Shown: positions 27,011 through 37,020, numbered from the stretch's first letter. The stretch is 64,000 nt of DNA from Mycobacterium asiaticum DSM 44297 (GCF_000613245.1 NZ_HG964936.1:900821-964820), one strand, 5' to 3'. Program-made: numbers and translations. The notes: generated by a model from the letters alone, not told the origin.

Positions 27011-28263
27011 AGCTGGGGGAATGCCGGCAGCGTCTTCGTCGTCGCCGCGATGTCGTCGACCTCGACGCCAGGAACCCGCAACCCGACGATTGCGCCGGCC
27101 ATCGCCATCCGGTGATCGGCATAGGCCCGCCAGAGTCCGGACCGCAGCGGGGTCGCGGTGATGACCAGACCGTCGGGCGTCTCCTGGCAGTCGCCGCCCA
27201 GGCGGTTGATCTCGGTGCTCAGTGCGGCGAGCCGGTCGGTTTCGTGGCCGCGCAGATGCGCGATGCCGGTCAGGTGTGACACCGATCCGGTCTTGGCCAG
27301 CGCCGCCAGGGCGGCGACCGACGGTGTCAGCTCGCCGACATCGCGCAGGTCGACGTCGAAACCGTCGTATCCTTCCGATCCGCGCACCTCCAGCGATGAA
27401 TCAGATTGTGAAACAACGGCATTCATCTTCTGCAGGACATCCAGGATGTGTTCGGCCGGCTGGACGCTGGCGGCGGGCCAGCCGGTGATGCGCACCGAGC
27501 CGCCGGTGACGACGGCGGCCGCCAGAAACGCGACGGCATTGGTCAGGTCGGGTTCCACCTGCCAGGGCCGGGCGCGGACCGCGCCGGGGCGGACTCGCCA
27601 GGTATTGGCGAGCGAATCGTCGACGTCCACTCCGGCCTGTCGCAGCATCGCCACCGTCATCGCGATATGCGGCGCCGACGGCAACGACGTGCCCGTGTGC
27701 CGCACGGTCAGCCCTTCGGTGAACGACGCGCCAGCCAGCAGCAGGCCCGAGACGAACTGCGACGAGGCCGAGGCGTCGATGGCGACGGTGCCGCCCGCGA
27801 CGGATCCGCTGCCCTGCACCCGGAACGGCAGTCCGGTCCCGTCGACCGCGACGCCCAGGCCGCGCAATGCGTCCAACAGCGGTGCGATGGGGCGGGCCCT
27901 GGCCTGTTCGTCGCCGTCGAACACCACGGCGACGGCACTGAGTGCGGCCAGCGGCGGAACGAATCGCAGCACCGTCCCGGCCAAGCCGCAGTCGACCCGG
28001 GCATCGCGACCCGGTGCGATGCCGCCACCGACCGTCAGGTCGGTGCCGGCTCCGTCGACGTCAAGGCCAAGGGTGCGCAGCGCGCCGATCATCAGATCGG
28101 TGTCGCGGCTGCGCAAGGCGCCGGTGATCGTGGAACTGCCCTGGCCCTGAGCCGCCGCCAGCGCCGCCAGCACCAGCGTCCGGTTGGTCTGCGATTTCGA
28201 GCCTGGCACGGTCACGGTCGCGTGCACCGGTGCCGTGGTGGACGGGGCCTGCCATGCGCTCAC
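26980..28263 (-). CDS. aroA: 5-enolpyruvylshikimate-3-phosphate synthase
   Basis: Sixth step of the shikimate pathway: joins phosphoenolpyruvate and shikimate-3-phosphate. From GTG 28263 it is 427 residues. It matches the M. tuberculosis enzyme closely: [14 protein letters not shown] near the N-terminus, [18 protein letters not shown], the [17 protein letters not shown] repeat region, [12 protein letters not shown] and the [12 protein letters not shown] motif. A frame open to 28830 reads through the divergent SRAP gene and is spurious. The C-terminus is shorter than in M. tuberculosis, which has a Gly/Arg-rich tail that is absent here. Confidence 0.95.
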   Translation of the reverse strand: MSAWQAPSTTAPVHATVTVPGSKSQTNRTLVLAALAAAQGQGSSTITGALRSRDTDLMIGALRTLGLDVDGAGTDLTVGGGIAPGRDARVDCGLAGTVLRFVPPLAALSAVAVVFDGDEQARARPIAPLLDALRGLGVAVDGTGLPFRVQGSGSVAGGTVAIDASASSQFVSGLLLAGASFTEGLTVRHTGTSLPSAPHIAMTVAMLRQAGVDVDDSLANTWRVRPGAVRARPWQVEPDLTNAVAFLAAAVVTGGSVRITGWPAASVQPAEHILDVLQKMNAVVSQSDSSLEVRGSEGYDGFDVDLRDVGELTPSVAALAALAKTGSVSHLTGIAHLRGHETDRLAALSTEINRLGGDCQETPDGLVITATPLRSGLWRAYADHRMAMAGAIVGLRVPGVEVDDIAATTKTLPAFPQLWGEMVGSSA

Positions 28264-28306
28264 CGGTCCATCATTGCGTGTCAGCCCGGTCAGGCAACAT
28301 GGAGAC

Positions 28307-29071
28307 ATGTGCGGGCGTTTCGCGGTGACTACCGACCCGGCCTTGCTAGCCGAGAAGATCAAGGCGATCGACGAGGCCACGGGCGCCTCTGAAACGGGCG
28401 CGGGGCCAAACTTCAACGTCGCTCCCACCACCACCATTGCGACCGTCGTGACCCGGCACAACGAGCCGGATGACGAGGCCACGCGGCGGGTGCGGCTGAT
28501 GCGCTGGGGGCTGCTGCCACCCTGGGTCAAGGCGGGTCCGGACGGGGCGCCGGACACGAAAGGCCCGCTGCTGATCAACGCCCGCGCCGACAAGGTCGCC
28601 ACCTCGCCCGCATTCCGCAATTCGGCCAAAAGCAAGCGCTGCTTGGTGCCGATGGACGGCTGGTACGAGTGGCGCGGCAGTCTGGAGGGGCCCAAGGGCA
28701 AGAAGGGCGGCAAGACACCGTTTTTCATGCACCGCGAGGACGGCGGGCTGGTGTGTATGGCCGGTCTGTGGTCGGTCTGGAAGCCGAATAAGGATGCCGA
28801 TCCGTTGCTGAGCTGCACCATCATCACCACCGACGCGGTGGGCGAGCTGGCCGCGATCCACGACCGGATGCCGCTGATGCTTCCCGAGGCGGACTGGGAC
28901 GCCTGGCTGAATCCGGACGCTCCGCTGGATCAAGAGTTGCTGTCCCGCCCACCCGACGTCAGCGGCATCGAGATGCGTCAGGTGTCGACGCTGGTCAACA
29001 ATGTCCGCAACAACGGGCCCGAATTGCTCGAGCCCGCCGAGGCCGAGCCCGAGCAGATCACGCTGCTATAG
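28307..29071 (+). CDS. SOS response-associated peptidase-like protein (SRAP/YedK)
   Basis: HMCES/YedK-type protein that covalently traps abasic sites in single-stranded DNA through its N-terminal cysteine. From ATG 28307 the protein begins MCGRF; Cys2 becomes the first residue after Met removal. Also visible are FNVAPTT, the Asn-bearing [10 protein letters not shown], and the [11 protein letters not shown] and HDRMPLML blocks with the catalytic His. It is 254 residues, a normal length, and corresponds to Rv3226c. It is divergent from aroA with only 43 bases between starts. Confidence 0.93.
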   Translation: MCGRFAVTTDPALLAEKIKAIDEATGASETGAGPNFNVAPTTTIATVVTRHNEPDDEATRRVRLMRWGLLPPWVKAGPDGAPDTKGPLLINARADKVATSPAFRNSAKSKRCLVPMDGWYEWRGSLEGPKGKKGGKTPFFMHREDGGLVCMAGLWSVWKPNKDADPLLSCTIITTDAVGELAAIHDRMPLMLPEADWDAWLNPDAPLDQELLSRPPDVSGIEMRQVSTLVNNVRNNGPELLEPAEAEPEQITLL

Positions 29072-29075
29072 CCGG

Positions 29076-30017
29076 CTAGAGCGGCAGTCGTCCCTCGACC
29101 ATCACGCAGTGCGGCACCCCAGCGTCGTCCTCTTCCGACGCGCGGCGCCGATAGCGGGCCATCACGTCGTGCACCTCGAGCTCATCGGCCTGCCAGCCGT
29201 GCTGCCGCAGCCAATCGGCCAACTCGGTCCGCTCTTCGTCGAAGAAGAGGTTCGGTGTGTCCGGCAGGTCTCCGCCATTGCGGATCATCACGGCCCTGAT
29301 CTCAACGAAGAAGCTGCCGAGCCGGGTCAGGTTCTCCGGCAGGAAGAACGCGGCATCGAGTGCGTCGACGGCGATCCGGCTGCCCGGTGCGCTCAGGGCG
29401 TGCAGTCGGTCGAGTAGTAACTCCTGCGCGCTGGCCGGCAGGTAGGCCAGCAGACCCTCCACCGACCATGCTGTCGACAGGGTGGGGTCAAATCCGGCCT
29501 CGCGCAGCGCCTTTGGCCAGTCGGTACGCAGGTCGATCGGGATGGAAACACGTCGTACCGCCGGCTCGACGCCGTAAATCCGCAGCGTTTCGTCCTTGAA
29601 CTCCAACACCTTTGGCTGATCTATCTCGTAGACAACCGCATCGGGTCGCCACTGCAGCCGCCACGCGCGGGCATCCAGCCCGGCGGCCAGGATCACGGCC
29701 TGTCGGATGCCGGACGCGGTTGCCGCGGTGAAGAAGTCGTCAAACCATTTGGTTCGTGCCGCAACGAAGTCCTGTTGCGCCCGCACGCCGCGCACGATGT
29801 GGGGGTCGGTCTCTTGCAACCGCGCCATCAGTTCTTCGGTGAACTGCGAGTTCGGGATCTTGCGGGCGGCCACCGCATCAAGGAAGACCTGCGCATAGGG
29901 GTCGGCGAACAGCCGGTCCGGGCGTACGTTTTCCCGGGCTCGCCATTCTGCGGCTCCAACGGCGGTCGCGCCCACGCTCTCGCCCACGCCCCACGTGTCG
30001 TCAGCAGTTCTGGCCAT
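29076..30017 (-). CDS. Class I SAM-dependent methyltransferase (Ppm1/LCMT-like)
   Basis: Member of the large mycobacterial family of leucine-carboxyl-methyltransferase-like enzymes. From ATG 30017 it is 313 residues. Family blocks are present: SVGATAVGAAEWRARE, RPDRLFADPYAQVFL, the SAM loop VILAAGLDARAWRLQW, VYEIDQPKVLEFK, and STAWSVEGLLAYLP. The substrate of this family is unknown; O-methylation of a metabolite or lipid precursor is likely. It is convergent with the SRAP gene, four bases apart, and divergent from the dehydrogenase gene. Confidence 0.9.
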   Translation of the reverse strand: MARTADDTWGVGESVGATAVGAAEWRARENVRPDRLFADPYAQVFLDAVAARKIPNSQFTEELMARLQETDPHIVRGVRAQQDFVAARTKWFDDFFTAATASGIRQAVILAAGLDARAWRLQWRPDAVVYEIDQPKVLEFKDETLRIYGVEPAVRRVSIPIDLRTDWPKALREAGFDPTLSTAWSVEGLLAYLPASAQELLLDRLHALSAPGSRIAVDALDAAFFLPENLTRLGSFFVEIRAVMIRNGGDLPDTPNLFFDEERTELADWLRQHGWQADELEVHDVMARYRRRASEEDDAGVPHCVMVEGRLPL

Positions 30018-30068
30018 AGCTGATTCTGGCCCGGTTCGCCTACGCGAACAACGCCTAGCATTCCAGGG

Positions 30069-30938
30069 GTGACCGGCAAGTACACCTACACCTTCGAAGA
30101 CATCCAGGACCGACCCGCGGCGGTGATCGGTGCGGGAACGCTGGGCCCCAGGATCGCGCTGATGCTCGCCAGCCGCGGCGGAACCGTCCAGATCTACGCC
30201 CGCCGCGCCGAGCAACGCGCCGAAGCCGTCCAGTATGTCACCGAGAACCTGCCGAAGTTATTGCAGGACAGGGGGTTTGGCGAGCTAGGCACCGCGGTCG
30301 GAGCCGGTTCCTTAGACGAAGCGCTGGACGGTGCCTGGCTCGCCGTGGAGTCGGTGCCGGAACGGCTCGACATCAAGATCCCGCTGTGGGGCCAGATCGA
30401 CCAGGCCGCACCGCCGGACACCATCTTTGCCACCAATTCGTCGTCGTTCCCGTCGCGGCTGATGGCTGAGAATGTCCGCGACAAAACCAGGCTGTGCAAC
30501 ATGCACTTCTATATGCCGCCGCAGTTCAACGCTCTGGACCTGATGTCGGACGGGCAGACCGACCGCGGCCTGCTGGACACGCTGCTGACGGTGCTGCCCG
30601 AGTTCGGGGTGCATCCGTTCGAAGCCCGTAAAGAGTGCACCGGCTTCATCTTCAACCGGGTCTGGGCTGCCATCAAGCGTGAATCGCTGGCCGTCGTCGC
30701 CGAAGGCGTGGCCCGCCCGCAAGATGTGGACGGCATGTTCAAGGTGAACTGGGGCGTACCGGCCGGGCCCTTTCAAATGATGGACATCGTGGGCCTGGAC
30801 GTGGTGCTCGACATCGAAAACAACTACGCGCAGGAGTTTCCGCACCTGCCGAAGAGCGTGCGCGAGCTGCTCCAGTCCTACGTCGACGCAGGCAAGCTCG
30901 GGGTCAAGACGGGCGAGGGGTTTTATAACTACCGGTGA
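30069..30938 (+). CDS. 3-hydroxyacyl-CoA dehydrogenase family protein
   Basis: NAD-dependent dehydrogenase of the HCDH fold, 289 residues from GTG 30069. The Rossmann motif AAVIGAGTLGPRIALMLASRGG (about 17-38) binds NAD; AVESVPERLDIK, FATNSSSFPSRLMAENV and LCNMHFYMPPQ follow, the last holding the catalytic-region His; the C-terminal helical domain ends GKLGVKTGEGFYNY. Monofunctional, with no enoyl-CoA hydratase part. It lies 31 bases before a fatty-acid-CoA ligase, so the pair could activate and oxidise a common acyl substrate. Confidence 0.9.
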   Translation: MTGKYTYTFEDIQDRPAAVIGAGTLGPRIALMLASRGGTVQIYARRAEQRAEAVQYVTENLPKLLQDRGFGELGTAVGAGSLDEALDGAWLAVESVPERLDIKIPLWGQIDQAAPPDTIFATNSSSFPSRLMAENVRDKTRLCNMHFYMPPQFNALDLMSDGQTDRGLLDTLLTVLPEFGVHPFEARKECTGFIFNRVWAAIKRESLAVVAEGVARPQDVDGMFKVNWGVPAGPFQMMDIVGLDVVLDIENNYAQEFPHLPKSVRELLQSYVDAGKLGVKTGEGFYNYR

Positions 30939-30969
30939 AGCCCGCCGCCACGGGGGTAGCCTCGCGCAC

Positions 30970-32466
30970 ATGACCGCTCTGAGCGCCAACCTCGTTGCCT
31001 CCAAAATGCGCGATCCCGACCACATCGCCCTGCGCTTGGACGATCTGCAGCTGACCTTCGCCGAACTGGACTCCGCGGCAGCGCGGGTGGCTACCTTGCT
31101 GGAGCGCGCCGGTATCGAGCCGGGCGACCGGGTCGGGATCATGCTGCCCAACATCCCGGCGTTCGCCGTCGTTTTCTACGGGATCCTGTACCGCGGCGCC
31201 GTCGCCGTCCCGATGAATCCGCTGCTCAAGGGACGTGAGGTGGCCTTCTACCTGTCCAACAGCGGCGCCAAGGCATTGTTCGCCACCCCCTTGTTCGCCG
31301 ACGAAGCCACCGCCGGGGCCGACGAAGCAAAGGCCCAGTGCTGGCTGGTGGACGATGCGGGGCTCAGGGAGCTCATCGCCGAGTTGCCCGCCCACGGGCC
31401 GGCGGACCGCGCTGACGACGACGTCGCAGTCATCCTGCACACGTCCGGAACCACCGGAAAACCCAAGGGCGCCACGCTCACTCACGGCGGTTTGAGCCGC
31501 AACGCCGAGCTCACCGTCCGCACCCTGATCGAAATCGGGCCGGACGACGTGGTGATGGGGTGCCTTCCGCTCTTCCATGTCTTCGGGCTCACTTGCGGGC
31601 TCAACGGCGCGGTTCTGGCGGGCGCGACGCTGACACTGATACCGCGGTTCGACCCCCGCAAAGCGCTGGAGGTGATCAAGCGGGACGGTGTGACGGTGTT
31701 CCAGGGCGTGCCCACGATGTACGCGGCGCTGCTCAGCCTGGCCGACGAGGCCGGACCGGAGGCCACCGCTAGCCTGCGGGCCTGTGTCTCCGGCGGCGCC
31801 TCGATGCCGGTCCAGCTTCTGTCCGACTTCGAAAAGGCCTTTGACTGCATCATTTTGGAGGGCTACGGACTTTCCGAGACCTCGCCGGTTGCCTCGTTCA
31901 ACCATCCCGACCGGCCCCGCAAACCCGGCTCGATCGGCACCCCGGTGGAAGGCGTCGAGATGCGGGTGGTCGACCTCAACGGCGCCGAGGTCGCTCAAGG
32001 CGAGCCCGGCGAGATCCAGATCCGCGGCCACAACGTCATGAAGGGTTACTGGAACCTGCCCGACGCCACCAAGGCCACCATCTCCGAAGACGGCTGGCTG
32101 TCCACCGGTGACATCGGTCGCGTCGACGAGGACGGCTACTTCTACATCGTCGATCGCACCAAGGACATGATCATTCGCGGCGGCTACAACGTGTATCCCC
32201 GCGAAATCGAGGAAGTGCTCTACGAACACCCGGCCGTGGCGGAAGCCGCCGTCGTCGCCGTCCCGCACGACGAGCTCGGCGAGGAGGTCGGCGCCGCGGT
32301 GGCGCTGAAAAAGAACTCCGACGTCGAGCCCGACGAACTCCGCGAGTTCGTCAAAAGCCGGGTGGCCGCCTACAAGTACCCGCGCCGGATCTGGCTCGTC
32401 GACGAACTGCCGAAGGGTCCGACCGGCAAGGTGCTGAAGCGGGAAATCGAGGCCCCACCAAGCTAA
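30970..32466 (+). CDS. Fatty-acid/acyl-CoA ligase (FadD type)
   Basis: ANL-superfamily ligase that adenylates a carboxylic acid and forms its CoA thioester. It is 498 residues, the size of the medium/long-chain group. Motifs: P-loop LHTSGTTGKPKGA (about 155-167), GYGLSETSP (about 298), the hinge YFYIVDRTKDMIIRGGYNVYP, and the catalytic Lys near the end in PTGKVLKREI. I cannot assign a fadD number. It probably acts with the upstream hydroxyacyl-CoA dehydrogenase. The stop overlaps the convergent YbaK stop by four bases. Confidence 0.92.
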   Translation: MTALSANLVASKMRDPDHIALRLDDLQLTFAELDSAAARVATLLERAGIEPGDRVGIMLPNIPAFAVVFYGILYRGAVAVPMNPLLKGREVAFYLSNSGAKALFATPLFADEATAGADEAKAQCWLVDDAGLRELIAELPAHGPADRADDDVAVILHTSGTTGKPKGATLTHGGLSRNAELTVRTLIEIGPDDVVMGCLPLFHVFGLTCGLNGAVLAGATLTLIPRFDPRKALEVIKRDGVTVFQGVPTMYAALLSLADEAGPEATASLRACVSGGASMPVQLLSDFEKAFDCIILEGYGLSETSPVASFNHPDRPRKPGSIGTPVEGVEMRVVDLNGAEVAQGEPGEIQIRGHNVMKGYWNLPDATKATISEDGWLSTGDIGRVDEDGYFYIVDRTKDMIIRGGYNVYPREIEEVLYEHPAVAEAAVVAVPHDELGEEVGAAVALKKNSDVEPDELREFVKSRVAAYKYPRRIWLVDELPKGPTGKVLKREIEAPPS

Positions 32467-32951
32467 GCCAGGATGTCGGCGCTGGTTGCATCGGTGAGTC
32501 GGATCAGATCCCGGGGCGCCACGGCCACGTCCCAGCCTCGCCGGCCTGCGCTGCAGAAGATGCGCTCCCAGCGGAGCGCACTCGCGTCGACAACGGTGGG
32601 CAGCTGCCTGCGCTGCCCGAAGGGCGAGACGCCGCCGACCACATAACCGGTGGCGCGCTGCACTGCCGCAGGATCGGCCAGCACGGCCCTGGCCACGCCC
32701 AGCGCCGCCGCGGCCGCCTTCAACGACAACTTCGACGGCACCGGCACGACTGCCACCGCCAACCCGTCGGGCACCGCGATCACCAAGGTCTTGAAGATCT
32801 GCTCCGGGGCAATGTCACCGGCGTTGGTCAACGCGCTGACCGCCGCCGCCCCGAACGACTGCTCGCGCGGGTCGTGGCTGAACTTCACCACCTCATGCGG
32901 CACCCCGGCTGTGACCAGCGCCGCAATCGCGGGGGTAGCCGCTGCGGCCAT
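32463..32951 (-). CDS. ybaK: YbaK/ProX aminoacyl-tRNA deacylase
   Basis: Editing-type deacylase that removes mischarged amino acids such as Cys from tRNA-Pro. The intact 162-residue protein shows the family pattern HEVVKFSHDP near the start, EQIFKTLVIAVPDGLAVAVVPVPSKLSLKAAA with the conserved Lys, and GYVVGGVSPFGQRRQLPTVVD. As I recall, the M. tuberculosis counterpart is annotated as two fragments (Rv3224A and Rv3224B), so this version appears to be the unbroken form. It is 18 bases downstream of the SDR gene in the same direction. Confidence 0.9.
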   Translation of the reverse strand: MAAAATPAIAALVTAGVPHEVVKFSHDPREQSFGAAAVSALTNAGDIAPEQIFKTLVIAVPDGLAVAVVPVPSKLSLKAAAAALGVARAVLADPAAVQRATGYVVGGVSPFGQRRQLPTVVDASALRWERIFCSAGRRGWDVAVAPRDLIRLTDATSADILA

Positions 32952-32969
32952 GTCTATTAGGGAGCCGAA

Positions 32970-33818
<849 letters not shown>

Positions 33819-33900
33819 GGCGTCACAGTAATACTCGCCCCGATCGCAAATTGCATGGGTGCGCCGCTGCCGCACCGCGCACGGGTTTGCCGCCAGCCCA

Positions 33901-33927
33901 GGAAATAGACCGTCGGAAATTCCCGTT
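33901..33927 (+). promoter_or_regulatory. SigH-type autoregulatory promoter of sigH
   Basis: GGAAAT at 33901-33906 and CGTT at 33924-33927, separated by 17 bases, match the SigH/SigR promoter consensus (GGAAY with cGTT 16-20 bases on). It is 60 bases upstream of the sigH GTG at 33988. Autoregulation of sigH is known in M. tuberculosis. Confidence 0.8.
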
Positions 33928-33987
33928 ACTCAGGGCGGCGACTGCACATGTCGGCCACGGGCCTTAGATTGGGAAGGAGGAATCCCG

Positions 33988-34713
33988 GTGTCAACTGCGA
34001 CGAGCCTGTTGGGTGCGGAGTGGTTGGATCGCGACACCGCAATCGAAGGGACCGTGTTAATCAAGATGGCCGACATCGATGGCGTGGTGGGGTCCGAGGT
34101 TGTCCAGGCCAGGCCGCCCGAGACCGACGCGGAGCTGACGGCGCGCTTCGAGCGCGACGCGATTCCGCTGCTAGACCAGCTCTATGGCGGTGCCCTGCGG
34201 ATGACGCGCAATCCCGCCGACGCGGAGGATCTGCTGCAGGAAACGATGGTCAAGGCCTACGCCGGCTTCCGTTCGTTCCGCGAAGGAACCAACCTCAAGG
34301 CGTGGCTGTACCGGATCCTGACCAACACCTACATCAACAGCTACCGCAAGAAGCAGCGGCAGCCCTCGGAATACCCGACCGAGGAGATCACCGACTGGCA
34401 GTTAGCCGCAAACGCCGAGCATTCCTCGACGGGGTTGAGGTCGGCCGAGGTCGAAGCGCTGGAAGCGCTTCCGGACACCGAAATCAAAGCCGCACTGCAG
34501 GCGTTGCCGGAAGAGTTCCGGATGGCCGTTTACTATGCCGATGTCGAAGGTTTTCCGTACAAGGAGATCGCCGAGATCATGGGCACCCCGATCGGTACCG
34601 TGATGTCCCGTCTCCACCGTGGGCGACGTCAGCTGCGTGATTTGCTGGCCGACGTCGCCAAAGACCGGGGATTCACCCGTGGTCAGCAGGCGCACGAGGA
34701 GGTGTCGTCATGA
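33988..34713 (+). CDS. sigH: Thiol/heat-stress ECF sigma factor SigH
   Basis: Alternative sigma factor directing transcription of thioredoxin, mycoredoxin and proteostasis genes after oxidative or heat stress. Region 2 ([21 protein letters not shown] through [15 protein letters not shown]) and region 4 ([48 protein letters not shown]) are almost the M. tuberculosis sequence. The GTG at 33988 has an ideal AAGGAGG seven bases upstream and gives 241 residues; the M. tuberculosis-like start MADIDG is the internal ATG at 34066 (215 residues) with only a weak site. Two isoforms are therefore possible, as for Streptomyces SigR. Coupled to rshA by an ATGA overlap. Confidence 0.95.
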   Translation: MSTATSLLGAEWLDRDTAIEGTVLIKMADIDGVVGSEVVQARPPETDAELTARFERDAIPLLDQLYGGALRMTRNPADAEDLLQETMVKAYAGFRSFREGTNLKAWLYRILTNTYINSYRKKQRQPSEYPTEEITDWQLAANAEHSSTGLRSAEVEALEALPDTEIKAALQALPEEFRMAVYYADVEGFPYKEIAEIMGTPIGTVMSRLHRGRRQLRDLLADVAKDRGFTRGQQAHEEVSS

Positions 34714-35018
34714 GTGAGATCACTGGCTCAACCGGCTCCTGCTCCAGCAATCACGAGTCGCACCTGGGCTGCGCCCAGGTCATCGCGCAGATCTGGACCC
34801 TGCTCGACGGCGAATGCCAGCCGGACGAGAAGGCGATTCTGCAGCGGCACCTCGACGCATGCCCGGGCTGCTTGCAGCACTACGGGCTCGAGGAGCGGAT
34901 CAAGGAATTGATCGCGACGAAGTGCAGCGGCGAGAAGGCGCCCGAACGGTTACGGGAACGCCTGCGCCTCGAGATCCGCCGCACCACCATCGTGCAAACG
35001 GAAATCGAGACTCAGTAA
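34710..35018 (+). CDS. rshA: Anti-sigma factor RshA (zinc-associated anti-sigma)
   Basis: Redox-responsive inhibitor that holds SigH inactive under reducing conditions. The 102-residue product contains the ZAS signature His-X3-Cys-X2-Cys as HLDACPGC (about 47-54), an upstream Cys (GECQ) and other cysteines (SCSS, LGCAQ, TKCSG). M. tuberculosis RshA (Rv3221A) is 101 residues. Translation starts within the sigH stop codon (ATGA), a coupling that keeps the two proteins in balance. Confidence 0.95.
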   Translation: MSEITGSTGSCSSNHESHLGCAQVIAQIWTLLDGECQPDEKAILQRHLDACPGCLQHYGLEERIKELIATKCSGEKAPERLRERLRLEIRRTTIVQTEIETQ

Positions 35019-35024
35019 GCCAGC

Positions 35025-35099
35025 TCAGGCGTTGGGACGCTTGCCGTGGTTCGCCTTGCTGTACTTGCGGTCACGCTTCTTGCGGCCACGCTTGGCCAT
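35025..35099 (-). CDS. 50S ribosomal protein bL37 (24 residues)
   Basis: A very short gene on the opposite strand, just after rshA. The translation is 24 residues, starting MAKRGRKKRD and ending NHGKRPNA, with 11 Lys/Arg; this matches the tiny ribosomal protein bL37 found in mycobacterial 50S structures. ATG 35099 is preceded by GAGGT at good spacing (ACGAGGTTCAACCATG on the minus strand). The stop TGA is at 35025-35027, seven bases from the convergent rshA end. Such genes are easily missed by annotation because of size. Confidence 0.9.
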   Translation of the reverse strand: MAKRGRKKRDRKYSKANHGKRPNA

Positions 35100-35137
35100 G
35101 GTTGAACCTCGTTTCCGTCTGATTTAGCGCAATTGCG

Positions 35138-35157
35138 GAGCGGCCGGCGGGCCGCTC
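35138..35157. promoter_or_regulatory. Inverted repeat upstream of bL37
   Basis: GAGCGGCC-GGCG-GGCCGCTC, perfect 8-base arms, centred 48 bases upstream of the bL37 ATG on the minus strand. A second palindrome, CGCAATTGCG (35128-35137), is adjacent, and a TAAATC -10-like sequence is at 35126-35121. If that -10 is used, the repeat covers the -35 region and could be an operator. There is no U-run, so it is not a clear terminator. Confidence 0.4.
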
Positions 35158-35277
35158 AATTGATTCCCATTGTCTCATGCGCAGGCCGACGCGCCCTCAT
35201 CAGCCCGCGCGACATCGGTCTCACCGGCCTTATGGTTCGATATACGCAACAAACCGGCCGAAACGAGTGGGGTGATG

Positions 35278-35493
35278 ATGTCCGAGGAGGTTCGCGCCGA
35301 AATCGTGGCCAGCGTGCTCGAAGTCGTGGTCAACGAAGGCGACCAAATCGGTCAGGGTGACGTCGTCGTGCTGCTGGAGTCCATGAAGATGGAAATTCCC
35401 GTGCTGGCCGAGGTCGCCGGAACCATCAGCAAGGTGAACGTGTCGGTCGGTGACGTCATCCAGGCCGGCGACCTCATCGCCGTCATCAGCTAG
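35278..35493 (+). CDS. Biotinylated protein TB7.3 (biotinyl/lipoyl attachment domain)
   Basis: Single biotinyl domain, 71 residues, nearly the same as M. tuberculosis Rv3221c (TB7.3). The biotin-acceptor Lys is in LLESMKMEIPV; the symmetry-related half IQAGDLIAVI completes the hammerhead fold. There is no carboxylase domain beside it, so it may serve as a free biotin-carrier or a decoy substrate for BirA. ATG 35275 and GTG 35272 are in-frame alternatives; 35278 gives the orthologue length. It precedes pdtaS by 11 bases and is probably co-transcribed. Confidence 0.93.
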   Translation: MSEEVRAEIVASVLEVVVNEGDQIGQGDVVVLLESMKMEIPVLAEVAGTISKVNVSVGDVIQAGDLIAVIS

Positions 35494-35504
35494 CCGCTCG
35501 CCCG

Positions 35505-37007
35505 TTGTCCACTCTCGGTAACCTGCTCGCCGAGCACACCGTCCTGCCCGGCAATGCCGTCGACCACCTGCACGCTGTGGTGGGGGAGTGGCAGCTGTTG
35601 GCCGATCTGTCGTTCGCCGACTACCTGATGTGGGTGCGCCGCGACGACGGCGTGCTGGTGTGTGTGGCGCAGTGCCGGCCAAATACGGCACCGACGGTGC
35701 TGCAGACCGACGCGGTGGGCAGCACCGTTGCCGAGGAGCAGCTGCCGCTGGTTGCCAAGACCTTCGCCACCGGCCAGGCGGTGCCGGAAAGCGAAGCGGG
35801 CGAACAGTATTCGTGGCCGTTGCCGGGACCGAACGTGTCGGCCTCGCCGGTGCGTTACCGCGATAAGGTGGTAGCGGTGCTCACCCAGCATCAGACCGAA
35901 TTGGCCGCCGAGCGCATGTCCGGGCACCTGGAAACCGCCTACCGGGAGTGCGCCACCGATCTGCTGCAGATGATCGCCGAAGGCACCTTTCCCGACGTCG
36001 GCGACGTGGCGATGTCACGCTCGACGCCGCGCGCCGGCGACGGCTTCATCCGGCTGGACGTGGACGGCATCGTCGCCTATGCCAGCCCCAACGCGCTGTC
36101 GGCCTATCACCGGATGGGCCTGACCAGCGATTTGGAAGGCCACAACCTGATCAAGGTCACCCGGCCGCTGATCTCGGACCCGTTCGAGGCGCAGGAGGTG
36201 GCCGAGCACGTCCTCAACCTGCTGGCCGGCGGGTCGAGCATGCGGATGGAGGTCGACGCCGGCGGCGCCACCGTCCTGCTGCGCACCTTGCCGCTGGTGG
36301 TGCACGGTCAGAACGTCGGTGCGGCCATCCTGATCCGCGACGTCACCGAGGTGAAACGGCGGGACCGGGCACTGATCTCCAAGGACGCGACCATCCGCGA
36401 GATCCACCACCGGGTGAAGAACAACCTGCAGACCGTGGCGGCCTTGCTACGACTTCAGGCCCGCCGCACCGTCAACGCCGAGGGGCGCGAGGCGCTGATC
36501 GAGTCGGTGCGCCGGGTGTCCTCGATTGCGCTGGTGCACGACGCGCTGTCGATGTCGGTCGACGAACAGGTCAACCTCGACGAGGTCATCGACCGGATCC
36601 TGCCGATCATGAACGACGTGGCGTCGGTGGACCGGCCCATCCGGATCAACCGGGTCGGGGACCTGGGTGTGCTGGATTCCGACCGGGCGACCGCGCTGAT
36701 CATGGTGATCACCGAATTGGTGCAGAACGCCATCGAGCATGCCTTCGACCCGACGGCTACGGGCGGGTCAGTGACCATCCACGCCGAACGCTCCGCGCGG
36801 TGGCTGGATGTGGTGGTGCACGACGACGGACGCGGCCTGCCCGAAGGGTTCAGCCTGGAGAAGTCGGACAGCCTGGGCCTGCAGATCGTGCGGACGCTGG
36901 TGTCCGCGGAATTGGACGGCACGCTGGGCATGCGGGAGGGCACCGACCGCGGCACCGACGTGGTGCTACGGGTGCCGATCGGCCGAATGGGCCGCCTGTT
37001 CGTTTAA
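35505..37007 (+). CDS. pdtaS: Sensor histidine kinase PdtaS
   Basis: Soluble, membrane-free histidine kinase that phosphorylates the RNA-binding antiterminator PdtaR. The 500 residues closely follow M. tuberculosis Rv3220c: an N-terminal GAF-like domain (about 1-145), a PAS domain (about 165-285, GFIRLDVDGIVAYASPNALSAYHRMG), then a HisKA_2 domain with the phosphoacceptor in REIHHRVKNNLQTV (about 302-310) and an HATPase domain (ITELVQNAIEHAF, VVHDDGRGLPEGF). The start is TTG 35505, chosen by match to the orthologue's MSTLG. A strong hairpin follows the stop. Confidence 0.96.
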   Translation: MSTLGNLLAEHTVLPGNAVDHLHAVVGEWQLLADLSFADYLMWVRRDDGVLVCVAQCRPNTAPTVLQTDAVGSTVAEEQLPLVAKTFATGQAVPESEAGEQYSWPLPGPNVSASPVRYRDKVVAVLTQHQTELAAERMSGHLETAYRECATDLLQMIAEGTFPDVGDVAMSRSTPRAGDGFIRLDVDGIVAYASPNALSAYHRMGLTSDLEGHNLIKVTRPLISDPFEAQEVAEHVLNLLAGGSSMRMEVDAGGATVLLRTLPLVVHGQNVGAAILIRDVTEVKRRDRALISKDATIREIHHRVKNNLQTVAALLRLQARRTVNAEGREALIESVRRVSSIALVHDALSMSVDEQVNLDEVIDRILPIMNDVASVDRPIRINRVGDLGVLDSDRATALIMVITELVQNAIEHAFDPTATGGSVTIHAERSARWLDVVVHDDGRGLPEGFSLEKSDSLGLQIVRTLVSAELDGTLGMREGTDRGTDVVLRVPIGRMGRLFV

Positions 37008-37020
37008 GCGCGCAACGATA

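Noticed and set aside
28264..28830. N-terminal extension of aroA
   Set aside because: It would run through the divergent SRAP gene, and AroA proteins begin near GTG 28263.
35138..35157. Rho-independent terminator between bL37 and TB7.3
   Set aside because: It lies between divergent genes, upstream of both starts, with no T-run on either strand, so a regulatory role is more sensible.
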